Below, piece by piece: positions 23,290-35,700 of a stretch of 64,000 nt of DNA (within the stretch, counting starts at the first letter, position 1; the number at the start of each line of letters is the position of its first letter). Origin of the DNA: Diphasiastrum complanatum (Eukaryota; Streptophyta; Lycopodiopsida; Lycopodiales; Lycopodiaceae); contig CM055108.1 in assembly GCA_029204225.1 (NCBI GenBank), positions 1,839,463-1,903,462 on the forward strand. Direction: 5' to 3'. The notes under the pieces are model-generated. The model was not told the origin of the DNA. It did not search any database and saw only the letters and a list, made by a program, of their open reading frames with translations. Position numbers and translations under genes: made by a program.

Positions 23290-25790
23290 GAATCCTTTGG
23301 CAGCTAGCCTTGCCTTTCATTGATCAATTGATTCATTGACTTTGTACTTGATTCGATAAACCCATTTACAAAAAAATACATTCTTACCAATTGGCAAGTC
23401 TGTAATAGTACATGTCTGATTTTTAATAAGAGATTAATTCTCTTTGTCCATTAATGATTTCCATCGATATGCATTTGGACTAAAAATTGTCTTAGAGTAA
23501 TCGACTGGCTCCTCGACAAAATAAAAAGTGGCTATGACATTGTTGATAAATTTGAGAAAATTTGTGTTAATTCAATCTTTGAGGAACTGGCCTATTCGGC
23601 TGCTACTGTTGTTGTGGCTGTGTCGAGTCGTCTACTTCTGAATTAATGATTGAGGTAGAATTGAAATTCGAACTTGATGCGATATCGAGTATCGATTCGA
23701 CATCTTTAACTTTCTCCTTTCCTTTGAGATCGATAAACTGATATTCTAGAAAGATAACATCTCAACTTTTTGTAATCTTCTTAGTCACTTGATTGTAAAT
23801 CCTATAAGCTTTATGATTCAAAGAGTATCCAAAAAAGATAGACTTAGAACTAATAGAATCTAGCTTCTTTTGAAGGTTTGTTGGAATAGGCGCGAAAGCG
23901 ATACAACCAAAAGTTTGAAGATGCCTTACTGAAGGTTTTGAACCTGTCCACACTCTTCGAGTGTTTTGTCGACTAAAGCTTTGGTTTGAAGTTGATTTTG
24001 AAAATATACAATTGTCGAGATGGCTTCTGCCCATAAGTCTTCAATAAACCTACATATAGAATCATGCTTTTCGCACTTTTGACAAGTGTATGTATTTTAC
24101 GTTTAGCCAATCCATTCAACTGTGGAGAATAGTTGGTGGTACACTGTCTAAAAATGCTGTGCAACTTTGTAGTAGTCTTTGAATTCGGTCGAAATGAATT
24201 TACTACCACCATCAGTTTGAATTGCCTTGATTTTCCTAGAAGTCTAATTCTTGGCTTCCTGCTTGAATTGCTAAAAATACTTGAAGGCTTATGATTTACT
24301 TTTTAGAAAATAAACTAATGTGCTTCTTGAATATAAAGGTCAAAAAGTATTTTGCTCCTCCTATCGAGAGAGTCTGCATGGGTCCACATATGTTGTTGTT
24401 CACAATATCTAACACACCTTTAGATGTGTGTTACAAATCAAACTTGAAAGAAGTTGTAGCATGTTTGGCTAGAATACAGGCTTAGACAAACTATAGGGTC
24501 TGATATATTGTTGCAATTAAGATCTCAAACAATATGTTTAGCTAACATATTTGTAAGACAAGTAAAAGTGACCCATCTTGCCATAATAAATCTCTATCTT
24601 CCAAAGTAGAAGTAGATAGATCTTGAATAGTCGAAGTATTGCAATGACTAGGCTTGTAAAGATTACTTTGCCTCTTTTTGAGTGCACGTACCTTTTTGCT
24701 TTTGTCTAATATCGAACAAGTATTAGAATCCAATTCGAGTTTTTGACCCAAATCAGCTATTCTACTAATAGCAAGTAGATTTTTGGTAAGATTTGGAATA
24801 TGAAGAACATTTGGAATAAGAATAGTATCATCCCACAATTGTAATTTGATAGTGCTTGCACCATCAATACTATGAGTATTGCTATCGCCCAAACCAATGA
24901 GACATACCTTTGTGTCGTAGCTTGGTTGTACTTATAAAACCAATTTTGTTGGCTTGTCATGTGCTGAGTAGCACCTGAATCCAAATACCAAGAATCGACA
25001 TTTTGTCAGTTTTCATCTGCGATGAATGCTACTTCATCAACTTTCTTTTCAAAGTCCTTTGAACCTTTTGATGTATTAGCATACTATTGCTGTTGCCCTT
25101 TAGATTTGAAAATGCGAGAATCCTCTAACAAATGTCCGGTATGTTTGCAATATCTACAAAACAACTCTATTTTGATGAAGTTGAGTTCGAATCTATACCT
25201 TGTTTTGAAATCAAATCATTATTCGATTTTCATACTTCTCGTATGTTCTTTGACGTCTTCTTTTTATCGAATTTCTTTGAATAAAGAACTTTCGATTCTG
25301 GTGCTGAATGAGAGAATGAAGATCTATTTCTCTGAATCTCTTTCTACAATGACATAGATGAAATTCTTGCTAATTTAAGACCTTGCTGAGTAGAAATTAT
25401 AATCACCCAACTTTTGTAGGTGTCTTGACGACATCTACATTGTTGATTTATGCGCCACTTGTACTCATCTACTCAAGAATTTTTTTGAAGTTGTTCAAAT
25501 GATTTGTAATCATTTTGGATAAGAAAAACTTTTTTCTTATGTAAAGTTTGGCAGTCACGTCTGTAATGCCATACAGAGTGCTAAGGATATTCCAAGCTTC
25601 CAACGAAGTTCGAGCGCTTCGAATATGACCGATCTAATGATTTTTGATGTTGAAAATGATAAGGGTGAAGGACTTTCCATCCTTATGCTTCCATCTATTA
25701 ATGGCCGTTGGATCTGCAATAGGCTTAACCTTAGTACCTTTGACAACTTTCCAAAGCAGTTTCGCTTATAAGATCACGGTTAAAACCCCA
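23290..25790 (-). mobile_element. Copia fragment: gag, protease, integrase and RT start, degenerate
   Basis: Right to left on the minus strand: gag (IADPTAINRWKH, 25746-25450), a damaged zinc knuckle (CRYCKHTGHLLED, near 25150), protease with MDSGATQHMT (24984-24955), GAG-pre-integrase text, integrase with QLNGLAKRKIHTLVKSAKSM (catalytic glutamate of the usual AERKNR motif lost) and GCIAFAPIPTNL, then the RT start (PIGKNVFFCKWVYRIKY, near 23330-23380). RT is truncated there. Many shifts and stops. Confidence 0.78.
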
Positions 25791-25811
25791 TCATGGTTAA
25801 AACTTTGACAA

Positions 25812-25813
<2 letters not shown>

Positions 25814-25878
<65 letters not shown>
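25814..25878. repeat. (GA)n microsatellite, about 65 bp
   Basis: Uninterrupted GA run about 600 bp upstream of the DNA glycosylase start codon; it directly follows the Copia gag fragment. Confidence 0.97.
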
Positions 25879-25880
<2 letters not shown>

Positions 25881-26353
25881 CTTCCCCTCTTGTCCTACTA
25901 CAGAGGCTCCACATGTACATGTGTGGTAAGGAGGAGATGACACACTCTCTCTTTTGCAGTGCAATGCGTGTGACGAGGGTTTCACTTTCGTAGTGTTGGG
26001 GAAAAAAAAGTTGCTAGATTGTGAAAAACAATCGTACATGTGAAAAATAAAAGCTTGGAGCTACAAATGGGCTCTTCATTTGCAAGCTATGTTCAAAAAA
26101 TGTCATCACTGTCACTCTCAACGAATACAAAGTACAATGTATGAAACACACATCTTGAACATGTAACTATATTTATGAATCTCCAAATGCATTTTAACTC
26201 GCGTTTAGGAAAGAAGCTCCAAATGCATATAAACACAAGCATCTTCTCACGTTGTGGCTCCCCTCCAAAGTTGGCCCAATGCCTATCACTTTATAACCTA
26301 TATCTACTCTACACTCTAGTTTTAGACAAACCCCACCATAAACCCTCATACCC

Positions 26354-26355
<2 letters not shown>
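25879..26355 (+). promoter_or_regulatory. Upstream region of the DNA glycosylase gene
   Basis: About 480 bp between two GA tracts with no retroelement domain, the likely promoter of the plus-strand glycosylase. No TATA box or start site was fixed; the assignment rests on position only. Confidence 0.35.

Positions 26356-26414
<59 letters not shown>
26356..26414 (+). promoter_or_regulatory. (GA)n tract just upstream of the glycosylase ATG
   Basis: A 59-bp pure GA run ends 71 bp before the ATG, so it lies in the 5' UTR or core promoter. Plants have GAGA-binding BBR/BPC factors; a role for them here is inferred from position. Sequence and length are certain. Confidence 0.55.
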
Positions 26415-26416
<2 letters not shown>

Positions 26417-26485
26417 TTTTTGCAGCTTCTGTGTTTTTTGTTGTGTGGGAAGAAGAGGAGGGGTGCGAGGAGAGAGCAGAGCAGT

Positions 26486-26714
26486 ATGCCTGAATTACCA
26501 GAGGTGGAGGCTGCTCGTAGGGCAGTAGAGGAGCATTGCAGCGGCCGATTGATTGTGAGAGCAAGCATTGCTGAGGATCCCAAGGTTATTGAAGGCGTTG
26601 AGCCTTTCTCGATGCAGCAGACGCTGGTGGGAAAGAGGATTGTGGCGGCACATCGCAAGGGCAAGCAGCTGTGGCTGGAATTGGATGAGAAGCCCTGGCT
26701 TTGCTTTCAATTTG
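26486..26714 (+). CDS. FPG1: FPG exon 1 (residues 1-76 plus first base of 77)
   Basis: Carries the catalytic N-terminus and the first beta sheet. The donor reads TTTG|GTGAGG and leaves phase 1, which exon 2 completes as Gly77. Reading through the donor gives an unrelated short tail, so the splice is well supported. Confidence 0.95.
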
Positions 26715-29700
26715 GTGAGGCTTCTCTTCTATATTGTCTCTTACGTTCAAGATATGTGGAATGTTTATGTATCCATGTTATTTTTTCGAGTCACCAGTTC
26801 TTCGTATGCAGAAATGTGGGTTTTCAGTAGAAAAATTGCTAGGCATAATTTTCTTCAAGTAGTAAAAACCTGGGGGATATTTTTCTTGATATTTGGAGAA
26901 CTTTATTCTTCAGAGAGTCATGCATTCTGAGAGCAGGGCATTCTGGCCGTTTATGCTTACAAATTTGATGTCCCGCCTCCGCATTTTTGTTTGTTAAGAC
27001 TGCCTCGGTTTTTACGAGGTTGTTTAGGTGTGAAAAGCCCTGTTCTGAGGCCCTTTCTGGTGAGGTCGAAGCCACTTGGCCTCACATGAGCGGAACCGCA
27101 AGAAAAGGCCCCTCAACAGTGATGCCAGGTGCTCAGGTTTTTTGTGTATTTTGGAGGCATCTCCAGCAACGGAATGTGCATCCACCTCTCTCTCTCTCCT
27201 CAGGAATCTGCCATTCTCCTCCGAAATGTGCATTCTCTCTCCGGAATGTCCATTTTCTTTCTAGAATGTGCGTTCTCTCTCCGTAATGTGCATTCTCTGT
27301 CCACCTTCTCACCTTGCATTACTTCGTGGAAGGCCCGTGGGCCTTGGGCCTTCCGTGCAGATCGGGGCTCTGGCCTTGGGCTCCTGCCCTCGGGCAAGGG
27401 CCCTTTGAGGCCGTTCCACCTGGGAAGGGCCTTCGGCCGAGGGCAGTAGCCCAAGGTGGATGGCCCTTCCCACAACGGAATGGTCGGGGAGGTTACTTTT
27501 TTTTTCCTCCTTTTTTTGCCAGAAATTTTTGTTTAAATGCACCTTCTGCTCGGAAAGTTTTGTAAGAGGAATTTTTTTTTACATGTACGTTCTGCATCTT
27601 GGAAGGTAAGGTGCATGTAAAAATTTCTGAAAAAAGAAAAGAAAAAGGGAGGCACATAGATTCCATTTTGTGAGACGCCTTCTTCATGAAAAAGGAAAAA
27701 ATGATTCTACAATCCAAGAATTTACTCTATGCATATGGATTGTGGTTCAGCTCGAGTATCATGTCATTCAGAGCATATACTTTGGGCCCTTGGGTTCATC
27801 GGTTGTTATTTGGAAGTTAGTGGACAGATGTTTGTGCATGTGATCCGTGACTACTCTTGGGCACCGATGAAGCAAGTAGGGATGTGGTGGCGTTGGGTTT
27901 CAAGATGTGAACGGAAATTTATGTGTTCTAGTTGCCAGGCAACCATTACAAGTTTCATATGATGGCCTAAATGCTGATTCTAGTTGTTTCATGAGATGCA
28001 AATCGAACTTGTCCTAGTTATCATTGCTGAAATTTGTGTGTCATATTTAATGGGGTCAATAACCACGATTCTCTTTAAGGTCTGGAAAGAATTTTCTTTT
28101 AGAACATCTTCCTCAAAAACTCATATGTAGCAGTTTTACTGCAGAAAGTTTTAAAGTTGTGTATGAAATAACGAATGGCTTCTGAAAATTGTAGGAATGG
28201 CAGGAGCTGTCCATATAAAGGGCATACAAGTGACCAAATATGTGAGGTGAGTTGTTTTTGCAAATTGTATTTCCAAGTATTCAGATCTGAAAGCTTCAGC
28301 CACTCTTTGTTTGATAAGAAGGCTATATTGTTAAATGTTTGTAACAGTTATAGAACTTGGTGCAAAGTTCTAATTTACATTTGTTGAGATGTTGAGGTAT
28401 ACTAGAATGATTTGTTTTTGATATTGATATGTGGATTGTACCCATAATGCATCAAGTATTTGCAAAGGACAAAAGTAACATGTTTGATTTGTTTGGTGAG
28501 ATGGGTAGGGTTTAAACATTTGTAGACCTTTTTTCATTACTTAGAGAATCACCAAACCTAATCAAAGTTTTGTGAAATTGAGTTTGTTACAACTTAGTAT
28601 AGTGTATTATATAGTCAAAACAACACCATGGAACTTAGAAATGATTAGACATTTATAAACTTAGAATACTGTACTGTTGTCAAAAGGACACCATGAACTT
28701 TAGAAACAATTCAATATTTGCACCTTGAAGTATTTTTAGTGATATGATTTCACTTAATTGGTTAGACATATGTGCTACATGTACGTTATGCTCTTCACTA
28801 ATGAAGAAGGTGATTTGAAATTTGAGCCTGCTTCTTGGGAAAATATGGTACGCTTCCAAACTATGATGTTCTGGTCTAATGTTGGCACTTACAAATATAG
28901 CTTGCATAGCTTGTGCGCACACACTCTCTACCTAAATATTCTTGATTCATGATTAATACACGATAAGAAAATAGGGTACCACTAGAGACTACCATGGAAC
29001 ATATATCATCTTATTATTTATTCTACTATTAAAGTTTCCATTGTTAGTAGGATGTCTTATGCTGGATAGCTTAGTTTCCGAGCCCATTATTCTACTACGG
29101 ATCATGTCTTCACTCTCCGGGCTTTGATTGAGGAAGCCAAGCACATGAAAGAGAAGGTTTATTGTTGTTTCGTGGATTTCAAGAAAGCCTTTGATTCAGT
29201 TCCTCGCTCCTTGCTCATTTAGAGACTCCGTGATCTTGGCTTCCCCACACTGACATCATTCTGGCTATGATGGCTCTTTATGAGAGAGTCTTGGGTTGTT
29301 TTCAACATGGCAGCGGCATTTCTGAGCACATTTGGAGCACCATTGGGGTGAAGCAGGGATGTTTTCTTTCACCTGTTCTTTTTGGATTATACATTGATGA
29401 GCTAGAGAGAGTCATCTCAGAGTGCGGTGGTTTTGGTTGCAGACTTGGCGATACGATGATTTGCCATTCTTCTTTATGCCGGGGTTACAGCGGCAGTTGG
29501 ATTGTTTACATGGCTTTTGTACTAGATGGGGCCTGAGGGTAAACATTGGGAAGACCAAGGTTATGGTCTTCAACACTTCTCGAGCTTTCATGCAACGTCA
29601 TGAGCTCATTCTTGATGGACAGATCCTAGAGGTAGTTTCTTCATACACATATTTGGGGATACTTTTCTCTGGTCCTACATTCAATATGCGACAGGCAACT

Positions 29701-32700
29701 ACCACTCGACTTGGGAACGGACATGCCTCGCTTGTTCAGCTAGAGCGGTTTTGCTTCCAGAAGTCCATTCGAGATGCTCGGAGTAAGTGTCGACTCTTTG
29801 ATACCATTGTCACGCCCACAACTTTATATGCAGCAGAGACATGGTGTACCGGTCTTTCTTCCTCGCATTGGGCCAGTATCTCGAGATTACAGACCACCAT
29901 GTTAGCTAGTACGATTCAGGCGAAGCCATCTGTTCCACATAAGATCCTCCTTGCCGAGTTTGCTTTTCCACCTTTACAGATAGATGCAGCTTTTCAGCTT
30001 ATTACATATATTCAGAGAGTTCAGGCACTTCTAGATGCAGATGGGAGATATACACAGATAGCACTTGCTTCTTCACATTGTCTTCATGATCAGGGCTATA
30101 GATTGTCATGGTTTTCTCATGCATCTCACCTCCTCCTTTAGTCATTTGGTATCTCCATTACAGAGCTTCCCTCGGGTACTTTGTTATACTCTCTCTTACT
30201 ACAAACCTCCAGGTGCCGGTAAACCACAAGAGACCGAATGTGAATCATGTAGAATCCTTCGCAACCATATTGCTTCACCTGTTGCACTTGTAGTAGCTCG
30301 ATATTCTGCCTCTGTAGATGATAAAGCAATAGTATGCTGCTTCTTTGAACTCCAAGAGATAGCACCAGAACCAAGACTGTAGTATTAACCTGTAGTAGAT
30401 CTTCGGTCTTCCGCATCTCCAGCCCAATCAACATCCACATATCCCTGTAACTTCAAATCATCGTGTCTACCATAGAGAATACCAAATCTCAAAGTGCCCT
30501 GGATATATCTGAGTATTCGCTTAGCAGCTTTCCAATGAATCTGCTTAGGCTTAGCCATAAACTGACTAACCATACTCACAACATAAGCAATATCTGGTCT
30601 TGTAATAGTTAGATAGATTAAGCTTCCAACAAGCTTTCTATATAACGTCTCATCTACATCCTGATCTTCCTCAGCTATAGTAAGCTTAGATCCACTATCA
30701 TATGGTGTAGAAATAGGCTTGCACTTTGACATATTGAACTTTTCAAGAAGTTCATGAGCATACTTAGATTGAGAAATAAGTAGTCCCTGTGCTACTTTCC
30801 ATACCTTAATCCCAAGAAAATATTGTAGTGAACCAAGATCTTTCATATCAAACTCTAATGAGAGATCTTTCTTGATTCCCTAAGTCATACTATGATTTGA
30901 TCCTGTAATAACAAGATCATCCACATACATCACTACAATAACAATATGATTATCCTTGATCAAAACATAAACTGTATGCTCCGAACTACTTCTCTGAAAG
31001 CCAAGCTGTTAGAAATGGTGAACTCCTGCAACTTTGCCGCAACACGAACACGAAGCGAAGGTCGAACAATTCTCGAAAGTCAACGTGCCTTGACCCGAAG
31101 GACGAACGATTCGTGAATCATTTGTGAATTGTAAACATACCTCCAGGACTGCAACCGGAAAGGGACGCAAAACAAAAAGATACGAAAGAAACGGAAAGAA
31201 CGAAAGCAAACGAAGGAAACGAAGGGGAATCTTTCGCGCTGCCAGCTGCAGCTCAACGGGCTTGGAGTCGTAGACTTCACGCCCAGCTGAAACAAGTGGC
31301 AACGACGGAGAGTAACTGATTAGTTGATTAGCGTTAACTAGTCTTGTGATTCTGCGTTTAGCTATTGTAAACTCCACACAGTGGAGATATAAACTATCCT
31401 TTTTGGATCATAAAAATATAAGAATAGACAGAATTTCTGTAAAAGACAGTGAGAGAGACGTAGCGAGTAGAGCAGAAAAGAAAAATACTAGAAATGAAAG
31501 AGCTATGCATGTAAGTCTGCCAACGAGCAGAACACAACGAAAAAGAGTAGAACGCCAGGCCGCCAATGAGTGAGACACTGACGATCTCGCTCCCAAATCA
31601 AACTGATAATACAGTTGCTCTATTTTCGTGCATCTCCTTGTCTTGTGCCATCTGTCTTGATTGTTGGAATAGAATTTGTTCTGTGATGTGTAGTCGCGTG
31701 TCTAGTATCCTGTGAAGCTTCTGCGCAAAAGAAAATTCAAAGACAAAATTGTTCGTGACAACGAAAACGAAAAAGACAAAGTTTCGCGGCATGGTATCAG
31801 AGCCACAGGTTATCACTACTGATATTTGAGTAGTGATTTCTCTAGACAACAGAATATGGCTACAACAATCCAGACAAGAGTAGCAATCAGTCTTGATGGT
31901 GCAAACTATAGAATCTGGAAGTTCAAAATCAAAACGCTTCTGAAGGGCGAAGGCATCTGGTTGGTGAACGAACTCTCAGAGGTGCAGCCTTCAGAGGGAG
32001 ACCCGAGGAGAGCTGAATGGATCAGAAAAGATGAGCGCGCAATGGCGATCATCGTTTCGTCCATAAATGAAGATCTACTCATGCGGATTGAAGACTGCGA
32101 AAGTAGCCATGCAGCGTGGGAAAGATTAAAACAGAAGTATGGAAGTGAGGACTGCAGCTTTAGTCATGCACCTTCACAATCAGCTGCAATCCATACGATG
32201 GGATGGGAACCAATTGGATCAGGATGTTGAGAAGATCAGAACGATCTTCACTCAACTCGCTGCATCAGGACAGGAGCACCAGGTCCCAGCACCACAACAG
32301 CTGATGTACTTCATGAAATCTCTTCGAGCAGAGATGTGAAGTTCGACGAGTCCACATTTCCTGGACTGAAAGACGAAAGAGGCCATGAGATCTTCACACT
32401 GCTGCCTATTCAAGAGGGAGATCGAGGACAGACATCAAATCAAGATGCAGAGCCACAGACTCCAGAGCAGCAAGAAGTAGAGGATCAAACCCACAAACAA
32501 GAAACGTTCGAGCAACGATGAAACGAACCTAGAAGGTCAACAAGACAAAGAAGACCTCCAGACCGTTACTCTGACAATCTTCAGTGGAGTGAAGACACAC
32601 AGTTCGAGTACTGGAGCTTCACTGACGAGCCCACAACATATCAAGAAGCTATCCAGAGTCCATAGGGAGAATTCTGGAAGTAGGCAATGTCAGAGGAGAT

Positions 32701-35700
32701 CGAGTCGATGAGGCGAAACGAGGCATGGACATTAGAGCCACTGCCAGAAAACAGAAAAATAGTTGACTGCAAGTGGGTATACAAGAAAATAATGAAATCA
32801 GATGGCGCCGTTGGCCGCTACAAGGCAAGGCTTGTCACAAAGGGCTACACACAGGGATATGGTGTTGATTATCTCGACACACTGGAAATTCACCAGATTG
32901 ATGTGAAAACAACCTTTCTCCCCGGAGATCTAGAGGAGGAAAGCTTCATGAACCAGCCTGAAGGTTTTGAAGACCCTGACAATCGACAATATGTCTGTCG
33001 GTTGCAAAGATGCATCTATGGTCTAAAACAGGCATCACGAGCTTGGTATAAGAAGCTCGATGGTCTTCTGAAGTCTCTAGACTTCAATCCTACACAACCG
33101 GACTATAATTTCGACATAAAAAGAGTAGGAAAAGATTTTGTGATACTGACTATCTTCTTGGATGGTTTTCCTAATGATAGGAATGCTGATCAAAGACACG
33201 AAGAGTTAGATTTCTCAAAGTTATGAAATCACAGATCTTGGAGAAGCAATGAAATAATGCCTCGGGCTGGAGATCAGAAGAGATCAAACAAAGGGCGAAA
33301 TGCACTTGAGTCAGTCAGAATACGCCAGAAAGGTGCTCAAGCCGTATCACATGATGGACTGCAAACAAAAGGCCACACCAATGATAGCTGGAGCCAAGCT
33401 CACGAAATAGGATTGCCCAAAAACGGAAGAGGAAGAACAGAAGATGGCAGGTATACCCTACCAAAACTTAATCGGTAGTCTGATGTACCTCACAATTTGT
33501 ACCAGACCCGATCTAGCTTTCTTTGTTTACGCCTTGAGCCAATTCTCTTCCAATCCTGGCTTGGCACATTGGCAAATGGCAAAACGAATCCTACAGTATC
33601 TGAAGGGTACCCAGAATATGGGATTAACCTATAGAGCTGAAAACGAAGAAAAAGGATTCGAGCTGCACCAGTACAGTGATGCAGGCTGGGCGAGCTGCAA
33701 ATGTGACAGCAAGTCCATAACTGGAGGATGTACCATAGCGTGCAGAGCTGCAATCAGCTGGATATGCAAAAAGCAAACCTTGGCAGCTCAATCCTCTTGC
33801 GAAGCTGAATACGTCGCAGCTTCAAAGGTGGCGAATGAGGTAGTGCCAGCAATCGGGATACCACAAGAAGGGCAAAGCACGATGATGATGGACTCTCAGA
33901 GTGCCATCTATCTGTCCCATATTCCTGTCTTCCATTCAAAGACAATACCTCTGAAGTACCATCACATTTGAGATTTAATCTCAAAGGGAGAGCTCCAGGT
34001 CCAGTATATAAAATCAAAAGACATGATTGCAGATCCACTCACGAAGCCGCTCAACAACCCATTCTTTGCCAAGCAAAGAAAGGCAATTGGATTAAACATG
34101 CAAAGCTGCAAGGTTCAAGAGGGAGTGTCAGAAATGGTAAACTCCTGCAACTTTGCCGCAACACGAACACAAAGCGAAGGTCGAACAATTCACGAAAGTC
34201 AACGTGCCTTGATCCGAGAAGGACGAACGATTCGCGAATCATTCATGAATCGTAAACATACCTCCAGGACTGCAACCGCAAAGGGACGCAAAACGAAAAG
34301 ATACGAAAGAAACGAAAAGAAAGAAAGCAAACGAGGGAAACGAAACAAACGAAGGGGAATCTTTTGCGCTGCTAGCTGGCAGCTCAACGGGCTTGGAGTC
34401 GTAGACTTCACGCCCAGCTGAAACGAGTGGCAACGACGGAGAATAACTGATTAGTTGATTAGCATTAACTAGTCTTGTGATTCTGCGTTTAGCTATTTTG
34501 TAAATTCCACACAGTGGAGATATAAACTATCCTTTCTGGATCATAAAAATATAAGAATAGACAGAATTTCTGTAAGAGACAATGAGAGAGACGTAGCGAG
34601 TAGAGCAGAAAAGAAAAATACTAGAAAGAAAGAGCTGTGCATGAAAGTCTGCCAACGAGCAAATTACAGCGAAAAAGAGCAGAGTGCCAGGCCGCCAATG
34701 AGCGAGACAATGGCGATCTCGCTCCCAAATCAAACTGATAATACAGTTGCTCTATTTTCGTGCATCTCCTTGTCTTGTGCCATCTGTCTTGATTGCTGGA
34801 ATAGAATCTGTTCTGTGATGCGCAGTCGCATGTCTAGGATCCTGTGAAGTTTCCGCGCAAAAGAAAATTCAAAGACACAAAATTGTTCGCGACAATGAAA
34901 ACGAAAAGACAAAGTTTCGTGGCACAAGCTCCTCAAACTATGTGTCAATCCTTGTGTACCATGCCCTAAGTGCCTGCTTAAGTCCATATAGTGCCTTGTC
35001 CAACTTGCAAACCTTGTCTTCATGTCTTGCTACTATGTATTCCTCTGGCTGCTCCATGTAGACTTCTTCCTTTAGAAATCCATTCAGGAATGCACTCTTT
35101 ACATCCATTTGTTGAATATCCCATCCAAACTGAGCTGCCAATGATAAAATAGTCCTCATAGTAGTAGACTTAGCAACTTGTGCAAAAGTTTCCTCATAGT
35201 CATTCCCTTCCTGTTGAGCATAACCTTTTGCCACCAATCTTGCCTTATGTTTATCTATAGAACCATCTGATTTGTACTTAGTTATATAGACCCACTTGCA
35301 TCCAATGGCCTTTTTACCTGTAGGTAACTGAACAAGTCTCCAAGTCTTGTTCTTTATGATTGAGTCGTACTCCCCATCCATAGCTTTCCTCCAAATATCC
35401 TCTTTTTAAGCCTATTTGAAAGTAGATGGATCCGTGGTTTCTAATTTTGTGGCCATATATGCAAAATGTACATCCCCATCTTCATGATGATCCTCCTATC
35501 GAACCTCCTGTCGATCTTGATCTTCATGTTGCTTTTCAAGTCTAGCTGATCTCCTAGTTCCATGCGTTCTGGACTCTCCTTGTTCCATAATAACACTATC
35601 TTTGATAGTTTCATAGTACCATCCAGGCAATCTTCTAGCTTCTGATGTAGGATGCTTCCTGTGAAGTAGGAGGTGAATAAGTATCCCATATACTTGATCT

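Larger units (their letters stand above)
31002..34929 (+). mobile_element. Nested Copia-type LTR element F with CAAGC target duplications
   Basis: Two LTRs (31007-31791 and 34126-34924) enclose a plus-strand interior. The whole is flanked by CAAGC at 31002-31006 and 34925-34929. It sits in the minus-strand Copia A, between the RT segments [15 protein letters not shown] and VMYVDDL. A primer-binding site (TGGTATCAGAGCC, 31792-31804) follows the left LTR, and a purine tract (AAGAGGGAG, about 34117-34125) precedes the right one. Much of pol is deleted, so it could only have moved with proteins supplied by another element. Confidence 0.93.

Noticed and set aside
26486-26830. Bacterial-type MutM contamination
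   Set aside because: The gene has spliceosomal introns with correct phases and matches the plant FPG branch, so it is nuclear.
27314-27565. Protein frames in the GC-rich block
   Set aside because: Frames are open on both strands because of base composition; they give low-complexity Pro/Gly/Arg text with no homologue I know.
28758-28952. 64-codon frame in FPG intron 2
   Set aside because: No motif, no family resemblance, and AT-rich non-coding surroundings; the length is expected by chance.
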